Below, one piece after another: positions 5,983 through 15,295 of a stretch of 64,000 bases of DNA; position 1 is the stretch's first letter; each line of letters begins with the position of its first letter. The stretch lies in NCBI GenBank assembly GCA_002344975.1, contig DDUV01000026.1:59381-123380 (forward strand). The letters run 5' to 3'. This stretch comes from Saprospiraceae bacterium UBA2329. GTDB taxonomy: Bacteria > Bacteroidota > Bacteroidia > Chitinophagales > Saprospiraceae. The notes beneath the pieces were generated by a model. The model saw only the letters and a list, made by a program, of their open reading frames with translations. It did not search any database and was not told where the DNA came from. The position numbers and the translations under genes were made by a program.

Positions 5983-8868
5983 ATGAGCAAAATATCGTTT
6001 TTCGACCGCTTCGCCAATCGCCACATCGGCATCAATGAAGGCGAATTGCAGGACATGCTGGCCGTCGTGAAGGCCGACTCTTTGGACCAACTCATCTACG
6101 AAACCATCCCCGACAGCATCCGACTGCAACGCCCGCTCAACGTGCCGCCGGCCGAGTCGGAGTTCGAATACCTTCAGGAATTGAAGGCCGTGGCTGCCCA
6201 AAACAAGCTTTACAAAACCTACATCGGCATGGGGTACTATGGCACCATCACGCCATCGGTCATTGCCCGCAATATCTTCCAAAACCCCGGCTGGTACACG
6301 CAGTACACGCCTTATCAGGCAGAAATTGCTCAGGGCCGTCTGGAGGCTTTGCTCAATTTCCAGACGATGGTGAGCGAACTGACCGGCTTGCCCATCGCCA
6401 ACGCCTCTCTGCTCGATGAAGGCACTGCCGCCGCCGAGGCCATGCACATGTTTTACGAACAAAAAAACAAACGGGCCAAAGGCGAACCCGCCAACGAGTT
6501 TTTGGTCTCCGATCAGGTGTTTCCCCAAACCCTTTCCGTGCTGAAAACCCGCGCCAAACACCTCGGCATCAAAATCGTGGTGCAGCCCGACAACAAGCTG
6601 GAAATCAACGATAAAACATTCGGTATCCTGCTCCAATATCCCGGCATGAACGGCGCTGTGGGCGATCATCGCGCTTTGGTAGAGAAGGCCCGCGCCAATG
6701 AGGTATATGTCACTGTGGCTGCCGATTTGCTCAGCTTGGCCCTGCTCCGTCCGCCGGGCGAATGGGGCGCCGATGCCGTGGTGGGCAATACCCAGCGTTT
6801 CGGGGTGCCGATGGGCTACGGCGGGCCTCATGCTGCTTACTTTGCCACCCGCGACGACTTCAAGCGCGTCATTCCGGGCCGCATCATCGGCGTATCGGTG
6901 GACCGGCACGGCAAGCGCGCACTTCGCATGGCCCTGCAAACCCGCGAGCAGCACATCCGCCGCGAAAAGGCCACTTCCAACATCTGTACAGCACAGGCCC
7001 TGCTCGCCATCATGGCCGGCATGTACGCAGCGTATCACGGTCCGCAGGGCTTGCGCGCCATCGCCGAACGCGTTCACACTTTGGCCGCCATATTGGCCGA
7101 CAACCTGCAATCACTGGGGTATCACCTGCCCAATGCCTACTATTTCGATACCATTTTTGTAGAAACAGACGGCAAAATGCAGGAGCAGCTCCGGGAAATT
7201 GCCCTGAAACACGAGGTCAATTTTTACTACCCGGCTACCGGCGGCGTGCAGATCAGTCTGGACGAAACCACCTTGCTGAAGGATGTGGAGCAGATCGTGC
7301 GCATTTTTGCGGAAGCCAAAGGCGCTGCGCATGCGTTCTCAGTTGCCGAGCCGGCTCAATTGCGCGTTCCCAAGCCTTTGCACCGCGACACGCCCTGTTT
7401 GACGCACCCGGTGTTCAGCGCTTACCACACCGAGTCGAAAATGATGCGTTATATCAAGCGTTTGGAAAACAGAGACTTATCTTTGACGCTCTCCATGATT
7501 TCGCTCGGTTCCTGCACCATGAAACTCAATGCAGCTACCGAATTGATGCCGGTAAGTTGGCCGGAATTTGCCAACCTGCACCCCTTTGTGCCCGCAGACC
7601 AGGCCGGGGGCTATCGCCGGATTTTTGACGATTTGGAAGCCTGGCTCAGCGACATCACCGGTTTTGCAGCCTGCTCTTTGCAACCTAATTCCGGCGCGCA
7701 AGGCGAGTATGCAGGGCTGCTCACCATCCGGGCGTACCATGAGGCCAGAGGCGAAAACCACCGCAATGTGGCGCTCATTCCTTCCTCGGCGCACGGCACC
7801 AATCCCGCCAGCGCCGTCATGGCCGGCCTCGATGTGGTGGTGGTCAATTGCGACGATCACGGCAACATAGACGTGGACGACCTCCGCGCCAAAGCGGAAC
7901 AATACCGCGACCGCCTCGCCGCCCTCATGGTGACGTATCCTTCTACGCACGGGGTGTTTGAGTTGCGCATCCACGAAATTTGCGACCTCATCCACGACAA
8001 CGGCGGCTTGGTGTACATGGACGGCGCCAATATGAATGCGCAGGTGGGCCTCACCAGTCCGGGCAACATCAGCGCCGACGTGTGCCACCTAAATCTGCAC
8101 AAAACCTTCGCCATTCCGCACGGCGGCGGCGGACCAGGCATGGGGCCGATTTGCGTCAACGAAAAACTCAAGCCCTTCCTGCCTTCACATCCTTTAGTGG
8201 GTACCGGCGGCGAACAGGGCATAGATGCCGTGTCGGCAGCGCCCTGGGGCAGCGCCTCCATCCTGCTCATTTCCTACGCGTACATCAAAATGCTGGGACC
8301 TGACGGTCTCACCGATTCCACCCGTTACGCCATTCTCAACGCCAATTACATCAAGTCGAGATTGGAAAATGATTACTCCATCCTGTATGTGGGCGATCTG
8401 GGCCGCACTGCGCATGAACTGATCGTGGATTTGCGTCCCTTCAAAAACCTGGTTTCTGCCGAAGACGTGGCCAAACGCCTGATTGACTACGGATTCCATG
8501 CGCCCACCCTGTCGTTCCCGGTGGCGGGTACCATTATGATAGAACCGACGGAAAGCGAGAGCAAAGACGAGTTGGACCGCTTCTGCGATGCCCTGCTGCA
8601 AATTCGCAAAGAAATAGATGAGATTGCCTCCGGCGAAGCTGATGTGCAATCGAATGTGTTGCACAACGCGCCGCACACCGCCGATTTGGTTACTGCCGAT
8701 GACTGGCCGTATGCCTATTCCCGCGAGAAGGCCGCTTGGCCGCTGCCTTATTTGCGTCAGGGGTACAAGTTCTGGGCTTCGGTGGGCCGCATAGACAATG
8801 CCTACGGAGACCGGAATCTGATCTGCACCTGCCCGCCGATAGAGGCGTATGCCGATAGTGAGGCGTAA
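5983..8868 (+). CDS. Glycine dehydrogenase (decarboxylating), P-protein
   Basis: A 961-residue, full-length fused P-protein of the glycine cleavage system. It decarboxylates glycine with pyridoxal phosphate and passes the aminomethyl group to the lipoyl arm of H-protein, in the cytoplasm. The N-terminal half has GMGYYGTITPSVI and the glycine-rich GVPMGYGGPHAAYF; the C-terminal half has the cofactor lysine in LNLHKTFAIPHGGGGPG (about residue 706). A homodimeric, single-chain form is indicated, not the split gcvPA/gcvPB form. I start at MSKISFFDRF because the longer reading overlaps a promoter element and adds 25 non-conserved residues. No gcvT or gcvH lies nearby. Its stop codon abuts the convergent next gene with no gap. 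Confidence 0.95.
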   Translation: MSKISFFDRFANRHIGINEGELQDMLAVVKADSLDQLIYETIPDSIRLQRPLNVPPAESEFEYLQELKAVAAQNKLYKTYIGMGYYGTITPSVIARNIFQNPGWYTQYTPYQAEIAQGRLEALLNFQTMVSELTGLPIANASLLDEGTAAAEAMHMFYEQKNKRAKGEPANEFLVSDQVFPQTLSVLKTRAKHLGIKIVVQPDNKLEINDKTFGILLQYPGMNGAVGDHRALVEKARANEVYVTVAADLLSLALLRPPGEWGADAVVGNTQRFGVPMGYGGPHAAYFATRDDFKRVIPGRIIGVSVDRHGKRALRMALQTREQHIRREKATSNICTAQALLAIMAGMYAAYHGPQGLRAIAERVHTLAAILADNLQSLGYHLPNAYYFDTIFVETDGKMQEQLREIALKHEVNFYYPATGGVQISLDETTLLKDVEQIVRIFAEAKGAAHAFSVAEPAQLRVPKPLHRDTPCLTHPVFSAYHTESKMMRYIKRLENRDLSLTLSMISLGSCTMKLNAATELMPVSWPEFANLHPFVPADQAGGYRRIFDDLEAWLSDITGFAACSLQPNSGAQGEYAGLLTIRAYHEARGENHRNVALIPSSAHGTNPASAVMAGLDVVVVNCDDHGNIDVDDLRAKAEQYRDRLAALMVTYPSTHGVFELRIHEICDLIHDNGGLVYMDGANMNAQVGLTSPGNISADVCHLNLHKTFAIPHGGGGPGMGPICVNEKLKPFLPSHPLVGTGGEQGIDAVSAAPWGSASILLISYAYIKMLGPDGLTDSTRYAILNANYIKSRLENDYSILYVGDLGRTAHELIVDLRPFKNLVSAEDVAKRLIDYGFHAPTLSFPVAGTIMIEPTESESKDELDRFCDALLQIRKEIDEIASGEADVQSNVLHNAPHTADLVTADDWPYAYSREKAAWPLPYLRQGYKFWASVGRIDNAYGDRNLICTCPPIEAYADSEA

Positions 8869-9309
8869 TCAGTTGGGGTTCATGTTCCATTGGTCGCCAT
8901 AGAGGCGTTCTTCATTGTCCAATTCCGGCATAGGCAAGGCAGTGACGCGCGAGCTGAAGCCGGTTTGGCCGGAAAAAGGCTTGGTGGTAGAGAACACGCC
9001 TTTGTGGATGTCGGTGAAATAAACAAACATCATCACCCAGCCTTCGGAGGTGCAGGAGCCGTGTATCATGTTCATGGATTTGACCCTGTACATCTGCGGG
9101 TTTTCGATGCGCACGAGGGATTTGTTCAGTACCTTTTTGGCCACTTCGCCCATGATTTTGAGGAGGACATCAATGCGGGTTCTTTTCCCCATTTCCATAA
9201 ATTCCTGATCGGAGGCGAAGTGATCGAGGAAATATTTGGTGCTGTCTTCCCATTTATCGGGGTGCTGAACGATTTCTGCCAGCCGGGCCAAGTGGTCTTT
9301 GGAAACCAT
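8869..9309 (-). CDS. Conserved hypothetical protein (146 aa)
   Basis: A soluble, non-exported protein. The N-terminal part is helical (KDHLARLAEIVQ, then FLDHFASDQEFMEMGKRTRI), and the C-terminal part contains GSCTSEGWVMMFVYFTDIHKG and an acidic end with LYGDQWNMNPN. I recognise no family. I chose ATG 9309 since the 40 residues of the longer reading are not conserved-looking and would run through the promoter. A TATCTTTG element lies about 50 bp upstream. The stop codon directly touches that of gcvP on the other strand. Confidence 0.6.
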   Translation of the reverse strand: MVSKDHLARLAEIVQHPDKWEDSTKYFLDHFASDQEFMEMGKRTRIDVLLKIMGEVAKKVLNKSLVRIENPQMYRVKSMNMIHGSCTSEGWVMMFVYFTDIHKGVFSTTKPFSGQTGFSSRVTALPMPELDNEERLYGDQWNMNPN

Positions 9310-9357
9310 GTTGATGTTGTTTTGAGATGAATGAATGCCTTTGTAGCAGGCACTGTA

Positions 9358-9365
9358 CAAAGATA
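9358..9365 (-). promoter_or_regulatory. -7 promoter element, minus strand
   Basis: On the minus strand this reads TATCTTTG, a perfect TAnnTTTG, 49 bp before the start codon of the hypothetical gene at 8869-9309. No matching TTG is seen at the usual distance. Confidence 0.4.
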
Positions 9366-9373
9366 AGGATAAA

Positions 9374-9833
9374 ATGTATGAAATTCCGGTAAGTAAAAAG
9401 ACAATGCTCGGAGGGGCGTCTATCCTCATGGGTTTACTCTTGAGCGTCCATTACTTTTTGGGGTATTTTTTTTGTAAACTATTTCACCTCGCTTGGGTGG
9501 AAGGACTATGGGAGCGCGTTGGGATTGAGTCTCTTGTTGTTGGTTGGAGGAGTGATACTTTTCGGCTATGAACGCTTTGGCAATGCGGCCATTCTTGGGT
9601 TTATCGTTGGAAATGTCATTGACAGGGCTATTATTTGTGCGCTGTATAGTAGCTACATTGCTCTGGGGACGATGGTTGTTCCAATAATGAGTTCGCTGAT
9701 AATGGCGGTTGTGTGGTATAAAAACAGAGAAGTTCAGGACTTGAAAAAACCGTATCTATTGATGGTTTTGGTGCTTGTTCTTCTGATTATTGTTCATCCC
9801 AAACTGGTTGAAGGGCCAATGTGGCCTTGGTAG
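9374..9833 (+). pseudogene. Frameshifted small membrane protein
   Basis: Reading from ATG 9374 gives a membrane segment (GGASILMGLLLSVHYFLGYF) up to a run of eight T (9466-9473). Beyond it the natural continuation lies in the next frame: NYFTSLGWKDYGSALGLSL, then LLLLVGGVILFGYERFG, two more hydrophobic segments and the end PMWPW at 9833. Removing one T restores a protein of about 152 residues with four membrane spans. It may be a true mutation, a sequencing or assembly error in a homopolymer, or slippage-dependent expression. I recognise no family. It starts divergently from the hypothetical gene at 8869-9309. Confidence 0.55.
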
Positions 9834-9860
9834 TAAATTCATCATATTCATCCTCACCTC

Positions 9861-11096
9861 ATGCTCCTCCTCCGCAACATCCAAACCATTTTCCAAACAG
9901 AAACCGCCCCGCTCCGGGAGCGCGTAGCCGGCGCCGATATGCAGGTTTTGCCCTCAGTGGACGATGCTTTTCTGCTGGTCGAAAACGGCAAAATCCTCTC
10001 CTTTGGCCCGATGACACAATGCCCCGACGCGCCCGGCGCGCAGGTGGTGGACGCTGCGGGCCGACTGCTGCTGCCTACCTGGTGCGATTCGCATACGCAC
10101 CTCGTATTTGCGGCCAGCCGGGAAAATGAATTTGTGGACCGCATACACGGACTGACCTACGAGCAGATAGCTCAACGCGGCGGCGGCATCCTCAACTCGG
10201 CCCGGCGCCTGCGCGATACGCCCGAAGAAGTGCTGCTGGAATTGGCCTGGCAACGCCTGCTGGAAGTGCAGCGCTATGGCACCGGGGCCATCGAAATCAA
10301 AAGCGGCTACGGACTTTCTGTAGAGGGCGAATTGAAAATGCTGCGCGTCATCCGGGCTTTGCGCGAACGCACGAAAATGCCCGTGAAGGCTACCTTCCTC
10401 GGTGCGCACGCCCTGCCCGCCGAGTACAAAACGGACCGCGAAGGCTACCTGCGCCTCATTGAGGAGGAAATGTTGCCCCGCATCGCCGACGAAGGTCTGG
10501 CCGACTACATAGACGCTTTTTGCGAGAAAAACTTCTTCAGTCCTGCCGAAACTGCCCGCCTCATCGAAGCCGGGGCGCGCTACGGTCTCAAGGCCAAAAT
10601 CCACACCAACCAGTTCAACTGTCTCGGCGGTATAGAGGTGTGCGTAGAACGCGGCGCCGTATCGGTGGATCATCTGGAAGTCCTGACCGACGAAGAAATC
10701 AACTGCTTGAAAAACAGCGATACGTTGCCAGTTTTGCTGCCCTCGGCCCCGTTTTTCCTCAACGACCATTACCCGCCGGCCCGCCGTATGTTGGACGCGG
10801 GTTTGCCCCTCGTTCTGGCCTCCGACTTCAATCCCGGCTCTTCGCCGTCGGGCAAAATGCCGTTTGTCGTTTCTTTGGCCTGCATCAAATTGCGCATGAC
10901 GCCGGAAGAAGCCGTCAACGCCGCCACGCTCAACGGCGCGGCTGCCATGGAAATATCGCACTCGCACGGCAGCATTGCGGTGGGAAAGTCGGCGAATTTT
11001 TTCCTCACCAAGCCGGTTTCCTCTCTGGCCTTTCTACCGTATGCTTTCGGCAGCGATGTGGTGGAGCGGGTGTGGATAGCAGGGGAGGAGGTGTAA
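9861..11096 (+). CDS. hutI: Imidazolonepropionase
   Basis: This 411-residue amidohydrolase carries out the third step of histidine degradation, hydrolysing 4-imidazolone-5-propanoate to N-formimino-L-glutamate in the cytoplasm. Metal and substrate residues are visible in WCDSHTHLVFAA (HxH), EIKSGYGLS, TFLGAHALP, KIHTNQFN, VDHLEVL and ASDFNPGSSPSG (metal aspartate). The length is standard. The start ATG 9861 follows the frameshifted membrane gene by 27 bp. hutH lies 2.6 kb away on the same strand with unrelated genes between, so the hut pathway here is not one operon, and hutU is not in the window. Confidence 0.95.
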   Translation: MLLLRNIQTIFQTETAPLRERVAGADMQVLPSVDDAFLLVENGKILSFGPMTQCPDAPGAQVVDAAGRLLLPTWCDSHTHLVFAASRENEFVDRIHGLTYEQIAQRGGGILNSARRLRDTPEEVLLELAWQRLLEVQRYGTGAIEIKSGYGLSVEGELKMLRVIRALRERTKMPVKATFLGAHALPAEYKTDREGYLRLIEEEMLPRIADEGLADYIDAFCEKNFFSPAETARLIEAGARYGLKAKIHTNQFNCLGGIEVCVERGAVSVDHLEVLTDEEINCLKNSDTLPVLLPSAPFFLNDHYPPARRMLDAGLPLVLASDFNPGSSPSGKMPFVVSLACIKLRMTPEEAVNAATLNGAAAMEISHSHGSIAVGKSANFFLTKPVSSLAFLPYAFGSDVVERVWIAGEEV

Positions 11097-11193
11097 GTGC
11101 CAAAATTTCAGTCTCAACTGCCAAAAATGTCGAAAACTCGATCCGGCATCCGGTTTGCAGCGTTGTATTCCAAACACTCAAATTGACGCAGCT

Positions 11194-11571
11194 ATGAAAC
11201 CGCAAATATCCATATCGAAGCAACTGATGGCGCAATACGACCTCGCCAACACCGTACAAGGCGGCATGGCACAGGGCGGCGCGAAAGCATGGCAAGACAA
11301 AGCCGGCTTTCACCTTGAGCTACGCACGCCGGGCATCCCCTTGGAAAAAATCCGCATTGAGGCCGTCAACCGGCGGTTCGTCGTCTATTACATGATGGAG
11401 GTGCTCAGCGGAGAGGTTGAACTGCCGCATTACTTAGTCAATTTGCCGCTGCTGCCCATCGTGGACGTGGAGCGCATTGCTGCGAAAGTAGAAGAGGGCC
11501 AGATTCACATTTTTGCGCCGTTCAACGACTGGGCGAAAGGCTCGCGCATAGAAATCGGGCTGGATGGATAA
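11194..11571 (+). CDS. Small Hsp20/alpha-crystallin-like protein
   Basis: The 125-residue protein has an alpha-crystallin-type beta domain: GFHLELRTPGIPLEKIRIEA, then FVVYYMMEV, LPHYLVNLPLLPIVDVERI and the closing strand EEGQIHIFAPF. The LRTPGIPLEKI segment corresponds to the usual VxLPGxxKEDI. The N-terminal arm is short. Such proteins hold unfolded proteins in oligomers, but this member is diverged and could have another role. I start at ATG 11194, leaving out 13 residues of an upstream reading. It ends exactly where the convergent murI ends, with no spacer. Confidence 0.6.
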   Translation: MKPQISISKQLMAQYDLANTVQGGMAQGGAKAWQDKAGFHLELRTPGIPLEKIRIEAVNRRFVVYYMMEVLSGEVELPHYLVNLPLLPIVDVERIAAKVEEGQIHIFAPFNDWAKGSRIEIGLDG

Positions 11572-12378
11572 TCACCACATCGGATAGTGCTCCAGCACAA
11601 TGTCTTCCTGATAAAAAATGCGGGTAGTTTGTTCAAACGTCGGGGTATAGTCCGATACGAAAAAGCGGTGCGCATGGCGGCGCTGCTCGTTGAGGAGCTT
11701 GTGTTCTGCCAGTTTGCGCTTTACCTCGGTCGCCACGACATCAGTGGAGTCAAAAATCTCTACCTGGTGATGGTAAAAATTTTCAATCTCGGTTTTGATG
11801 AGCGGATAGTGCGTGCAGGCCAGCAGTAAAGCCTCGATGCCCTGCAATTGCTCGTGCCCCAGATAGCTTTCCAATACCACCTGACTGACGTCATTGTGTA
11901 CGAAGCCCTCCTCGATCATGGGGGCCAGCAGCGGCGTGGCCAATGAGTGCACCTCTAAGCCGGGTTGCAGGTGCAGCAATTGTTGCTCATATATGCCCGA
12001 TTGTACGGTGGCTTTGGTAGCAATGAGGCCCACTTTTTGAAAGCGCCGGGCGGCCACAGATTCCACGAGTGGGTCCACCACATTGACAAAAAGCCCTTGT
12101 CCTTTGAAGAACTCCAGCAACACCCGGTAGGCCGCTGTGGAAGCGGAATTGCAGGCAATGACCACCATTTTGCAATGGCGTTCCAGCAGGAATTTGGCAA
12201 TGCGAAGGGAGTAGTAACGGATGGCGTCGGCCGATTTTTCGCCGTAAGGCAGGTGCGCCGTATCGCCGAAATAAATGATTTCTTCCTGGGGCAAAGCTCT
12301 CATAATAGCATTGGCGACCGTGAGGCCGCCAATGCCGGAGTCAAAAACTCCAATAGGTTGATTGGGCGAATGTTGCAT
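11572..12378 (-). CDS. murI: Glutamate racemase
   Basis: The 268-residue enzyme makes D-glutamate for peptidoglycan. The two catalytic cysteines are Cys76 (VVIACNSAS) and Cys188 (LLACTHYPL); the N-terminal phosphate-loop-like FDSGIGGLTV and YFGDTAHLPYG are also present. It is the last gene of a minus-strand group ompH-ompH-murI, 14 bp after the second ompH. This order (OmpH, OmpH, MurI, often behind bamA) is typical of Bacteroidota; no bamA is found here upstream. Confidence 0.95.
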   Translation of the reverse strand: MQHSPNQPIGVFDSGIGGLTVANAIMRALPQEEIIYFGDTAHLPYGEKSADAIRYYSLRIAKFLLERHCKMVVIACNSASTAAYRVLLEFFKGQGLFVNVVDPLVESVAARRFQKVGLIATKATVQSGIYEQQLLHLQPGLEVHSLATPLLAPMIEEGFVHNDVSQVVLESYLGHEQLQGIEALLLACTHYPLIKTEIENFYHHQVEIFDSTDVVATEVKRKLAEHKLLNEQRRHAHRFFVSDYTPTFEQTTRIFYQEDIVLEHYPMW

Positions 12379-12392
12379 TCCAACAGAGGAAA

Positions 12393-12902
12393 TCAGATGC
12401 CGAGCTTGCTTTTTACGAGCGGAGCTACATTTTGAGATTCTTCTGCGAAAAGCAATACGCCCTGATCGAAGATGAACTGGAAACCGTTTTCCTTGGCCAC
12501 ATCCTTGATGGCTTGGTTCACCTTGTCATAGATGGGCTTGAGCAGTTCGTTGCGCTTGTTTTCCAATTGTGCCATCATATTCTGCTCAAATTTGCCGATT
12601 TCTTCTTCGGCAGCTTTGAGGCGGGCGCCTTCCGTTTCCTGCTGTTTGGGCGAGAGTTCGCCGCGTTCTACTTTCTGTTGCACAACGGCGTAGTCGGCCT
12701 GTAGTTTTTCCAGCATAGACTGGCCTTTCTTCTGTAACTGTTGTTGGAGTGCTTCCAGCGTAGCTTCGGCGCCTTTCACTTCGGGCAGTTCTGCCAGAAT
12801 CATGGACGAATTGATATAGCCGAATTTCTGAGCCGACATGGTTTGTGTCAGGCCGAACATCAGCAGGAGGGCCAATCCTGTTTTGAGCAAATGCTTCATC
12901 AT
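12393..12902 (-). CDS. ompH: OmpH/Skp-family periplasmic chaperone
   Basis: A 169-residue protein with a signal peptide (KTGLALLLMFGLTQTMSA) and a mature part that starts KFGYINSSMILAELPEVKG, the usual entry of OmpH. The rest is a long coiled coil (repeated EALQQQLQKKGQ-like heptads) ending in a short beta segment with FIFDQGVLLF. Skp trimers hold unfolded outer-membrane proteins in the periplasm for the BAM complex. It is 61 bp downstream of a paralogue and 14 bp upstream of murI. Confidence 0.85.
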   Translation of the reverse strand: MMKHLLKTGLALLLMFGLTQTMSAQKFGYINSSMILAELPEVKGAEATLEALQQQLQKKGQSMLEKLQADYAVVQQKVERGELSPKQQETEGARLKAAEEEIGKFEQNMMAQLENKRNELLKPIYDKVNQAIKDVAKENGFQFIFDQGVLLFAEESQNVAPLVKSKLGI

Positions 12903-12963
12903 CTCAGTGTACGTTTATTTGAGATTTGGTGAATAAAAAAATGAATGCAAAGGTAATGCGAAA

Positions 12964-13497
12964 TTACTTGAGACGACTCAAAACGTCGTCGGTTTTATCA
13001 TAAGCCGGGCTGAAAAAGATGATGCCGGCAGCCCCCGACTTGTCGAAAATGAAGTCGTAGCCGCGCTCAGTGGCATAGCTTTCAATGGCTCGATACACCC
13101 GTTCCTGTATGGGGCGCACCATTTCCTGGCGGCGGCGGAACAACTCGCCTTCCGGGCCGAAACGCGCTTTTTGGAGGTCGCGCACTTCTTTCTCGCGGTT
13201 CATGATTTCGTCTTCGCGCTTGCGGCGGGCATCCTCGCTGAGGAGTACCTGCTCGGCCTGATAGCGATTGTAGAGGCCCTTGATGACATCGTATTCCTGA
13301 GCGATTTCCTGACGCCATTTGGAGGCCACGCGATCCAATTCACTTTGTGCATCCTGATATTCTTTGAAACTCTCCAGAATGCGGTTCACGTCCACATACG
13401 CAATGCGCTGAGCGGAGGCGGCGGTAGAAAAAGCCAGAGTAAAACCTAAGGCGAGGGCTAAAATTTTTCCGTTGCGGAACAGGCTGTAAAAAGTCAT
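12964..13497 (-). CDS. ompH: OmpH/Skp-family periplasmic chaperone, paralogue
   Basis: A 177-residue paralogue of the gene at 12393-12902. The signal peptide (ILALALGFTLAFSTAASAQ) is followed by RIAYVDVNRILESFKEY, a charged coiled coil (EDEIMNREKEVRDLQKARF) and the terminal YDFIFDKSGAAGIIFF. First gene of the ompH-ompH-murI operon; a TACCTTTG promoter element lies 32 bp upstream. Two adjacent OmpH copies are normal in Bacteroidota. Confidence 0.85.
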   Translation of the reverse strand: MTFYSLFRNGKILALALGFTLAFSTAASAQRIAYVDVNRILESFKEYQDAQSELDRVASKWRQEIAQEYDVIKGLYNRYQAEQVLLSEDARRKREDEIMNREKEVRDLQKARFGPEGELFRRRQEMVRPIQERVYRAIESYATERGYDFIFDKSGAAGIIFFSPAYDKTDDVLSRLK

Positions 13498-13528
13498 GAT
13501 GCTTCTCTTTTTTGAGTGAAAATTAGGT

Positions 13529-13536
13529 CAAAGGTA
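13529..13536 (-). promoter_or_regulatory. -7 element of the ompH-ompH-murI operon
   Basis: Minus-strand TACCTTTG, a perfect TAnnTTTG, 32 bp before the start codon at 13497. A -33 TTG is not obvious. Confidence 0.45.
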
Positions 13537-13646
13537 CAAACGCTAAGCATTGTTTTGTGTTGTGTGCGTTGCATTTAGTGCTTTAAACGCCGCGCACGCC
13601 TTCTGGGTCACTGCGCAGCCCCCGGTTTAACTAAGGTTTAACGGAC

Positions 13647-13679
13647 TTGAGATGTTCTTAACTATATGGCGTACTTTTG
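13647..13679 (+). promoter_or_regulatory. hutH promoter
   Basis: TTG (13647-13649) and TACTTTTG (13672-13679) with a 22-bp spacer precede hutH, giving a leader of roughly 30-35 nt. The element overlaps a longer in-frame reading of hutH, supporting the ATG at 13719. Confidence 0.5.
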
Positions 13680-13718
13680 CCCCCCGATTTCCTGACCATT
13701 TATACCAAACACAACATC

Positions 13719-15209
13719 ATGCACCGCATCAGTCACGAACGCATCAGCCCGGAACAGGCGCAACACTGGATTGAATCCCGCCTGCCGCTGGAACTGGCAA
13801 CAGAGGCTACCCAAAGCATCATCGCCTGCCGCAAATACTTAGAGCGTCGCATGGCCGATTCCGACCAGTTGCTCTACGGCATCAACACAGGTTTCGGGTC
13901 GCTGTGCAATATCCGTATCTCCGACGATGAAACAGAGCAACTCCAGCACAACTTGGTCAAATCGCACGCCTGTGGCATGGGCGAGGAGGCGCCTGTGGAG
14001 ATTGTGCGGGCCATGCTTTTTCTCAAAATCAGGAACATGGCTTACGGCCACTCCGGGGTGCGCCTCGAATTGGTGCAGCGCCTCATTGACATGTACAATG
14101 CCGATGTTATACCGGTGGTTTACCAACAGGGGTCGCTGGGCGCTTCGGGGGATCTGGCGCCGCTGGCACATCTCAGCCTGCCGCTTATTGGCCTGGGCGA
14201 GGTATGGTATCAGGGCCGCAAAAGACCGGCAGAGGAAGTGCTGGCAGAACTGGGTATGGCGCCGCTTCGGCTCCAATCGAAAGAAGGTCTGGCACTGCTC
14301 AACGGCACCCAGTTTTCTACGGCCTATGCGCTGTGGGCAGTCAACAAAGCGCAGCAATTGTTTGCTACGGCCAACATGTGCGCGGCCTTGTCGGCAGATG
14401 CTTTTCAGTGCCGCTTGTCGCCCTATGATCAAAAATTGCACATCGTCCGCGCTTATGACGGCCAGATACGCACCGCAGCCGCCATTCGACATTGGCTTGC
14501 CGGCAGCGAAATAGCTGCACAGGAGAAGGCGCATGTGCAAGACCCCTACGCGTTTCGTTGTGTGCCGCAGGTGCATGGCGCTTCCTGGGAAGCCATAGAG
14601 CATGTGCGGCATTTGGTGCAAACCGAAATCAACTCAGTGACCGATAATCCCATGATCTTCCCCGATGCCGACGAAATTCTGTCGGGGGGCAATTTTCATG
14701 CGCAGCCCATGGCCCTGGCGTTGGACTACTTGGCCATTGCCGTCAGCGAGCTGGGCGCCATTTCCGAGCGGCGCACTTACCAGCTCATCTCCGGCGCGCG
14801 TGGGCTGCCGCCTTTTCTTACCCCCTTGCCCGGCCTCCATTCCGGGTTGATGATACCGCAATACACGGCGGCCTCCATTGCCAGCCAGAACAAGCAACTA
14901 TGTACGCCCGCCTCCGCCGACTCCATTGTGTCGAGCAACGGGCAGGAAGACCATGTGAGTATGGCGGCCAATGCAGCTACCAAAGCGTGGCGGGTACTGA
15001 ACAATGTACAATCTATCCTCGCCATAGAGTGGATGACTGCCGCGCAGGCGCTGTATCTGCGGCAGCCGGCACAAAGCTCTCCGGCATTGGAAAAACAAGT
15101 TGAGGCTTACAGAAAATTGGTGCCGCCCCTGCGCGAAGACCGGGTGCTCAGCGATGACATGCAGGCTACGGTACAATTTCTGGCAGATGCGAAAATACAT
15201 GCTGCATGA
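13719..15209 (+). CDS. hutH: Histidine ammonia-lyase
   Basis: The 496-residue enzyme removes ammonia from histidine to form urocanate. The self-forming MIO cofactor triad Ala-Ser-Gly is in GSLGASGDLAPLAHLSL at about residues 141-143. Also visible are LYGINTGFGSL (substrate-site Tyr), NGTQFSTAYAL, QDPYAFRCVPQVHG and ITDNP-like VTDNPMIFPD. Full length for the family. The ATG 13719 is used because the upstream reading overlaps the promoter. The gene stands alone between divergent ompH and the nqr operon. Confidence 0.95.
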   Translation: MHRISHERISPEQAQHWIESRLPLELATEATQSIIACRKYLERRMADSDQLLYGINTGFGSLCNIRISDDETEQLQHNLVKSHACGMGEEAPVEIVRAMLFLKIRNMAYGHSGVRLELVQRLIDMYNADVIPVVYQQGSLGASGDLAPLAHLSLPLIGLGEVWYQGRKRPAEEVLAELGMAPLRLQSKEGLALLNGTQFSTAYALWAVNKAQQLFATANMCAALSADAFQCRLSPYDQKLHIVRAYDGQIRTAAAIRHWLAGSEIAAQEKAHVQDPYAFRCVPQVHGASWEAIEHVRHLVQTEINSVTDNPMIFPDADEILSGGNFHAQPMALALDYLAIAVSELGAISERRTYQLISGARGLPPFLTPLPGLHSGLMIPQYTAASIASQNKQLCTPASADSIVSSNGQEDHVSMAANAATKAWRVLNNVQSILAIEWMTAAQALYLRQPAQSSPALEKQVEAYRKLVPPLREDRVLSDDMQATVQFLADAKIHAA

Positions 15210-15295
15210 AAACCATTCTGCGTAGATTGTGTCTAAATAATATCAATGTCTGAACACTAAAAAATAATTCTACTTTTAGATAATGCAAAGGTTAC

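Noticed and set aside
5956..7110. 384-codon open frame antisense to gcvP
   Set aside because: Same reasoning: a shadow of a GC-rich conserved gene.
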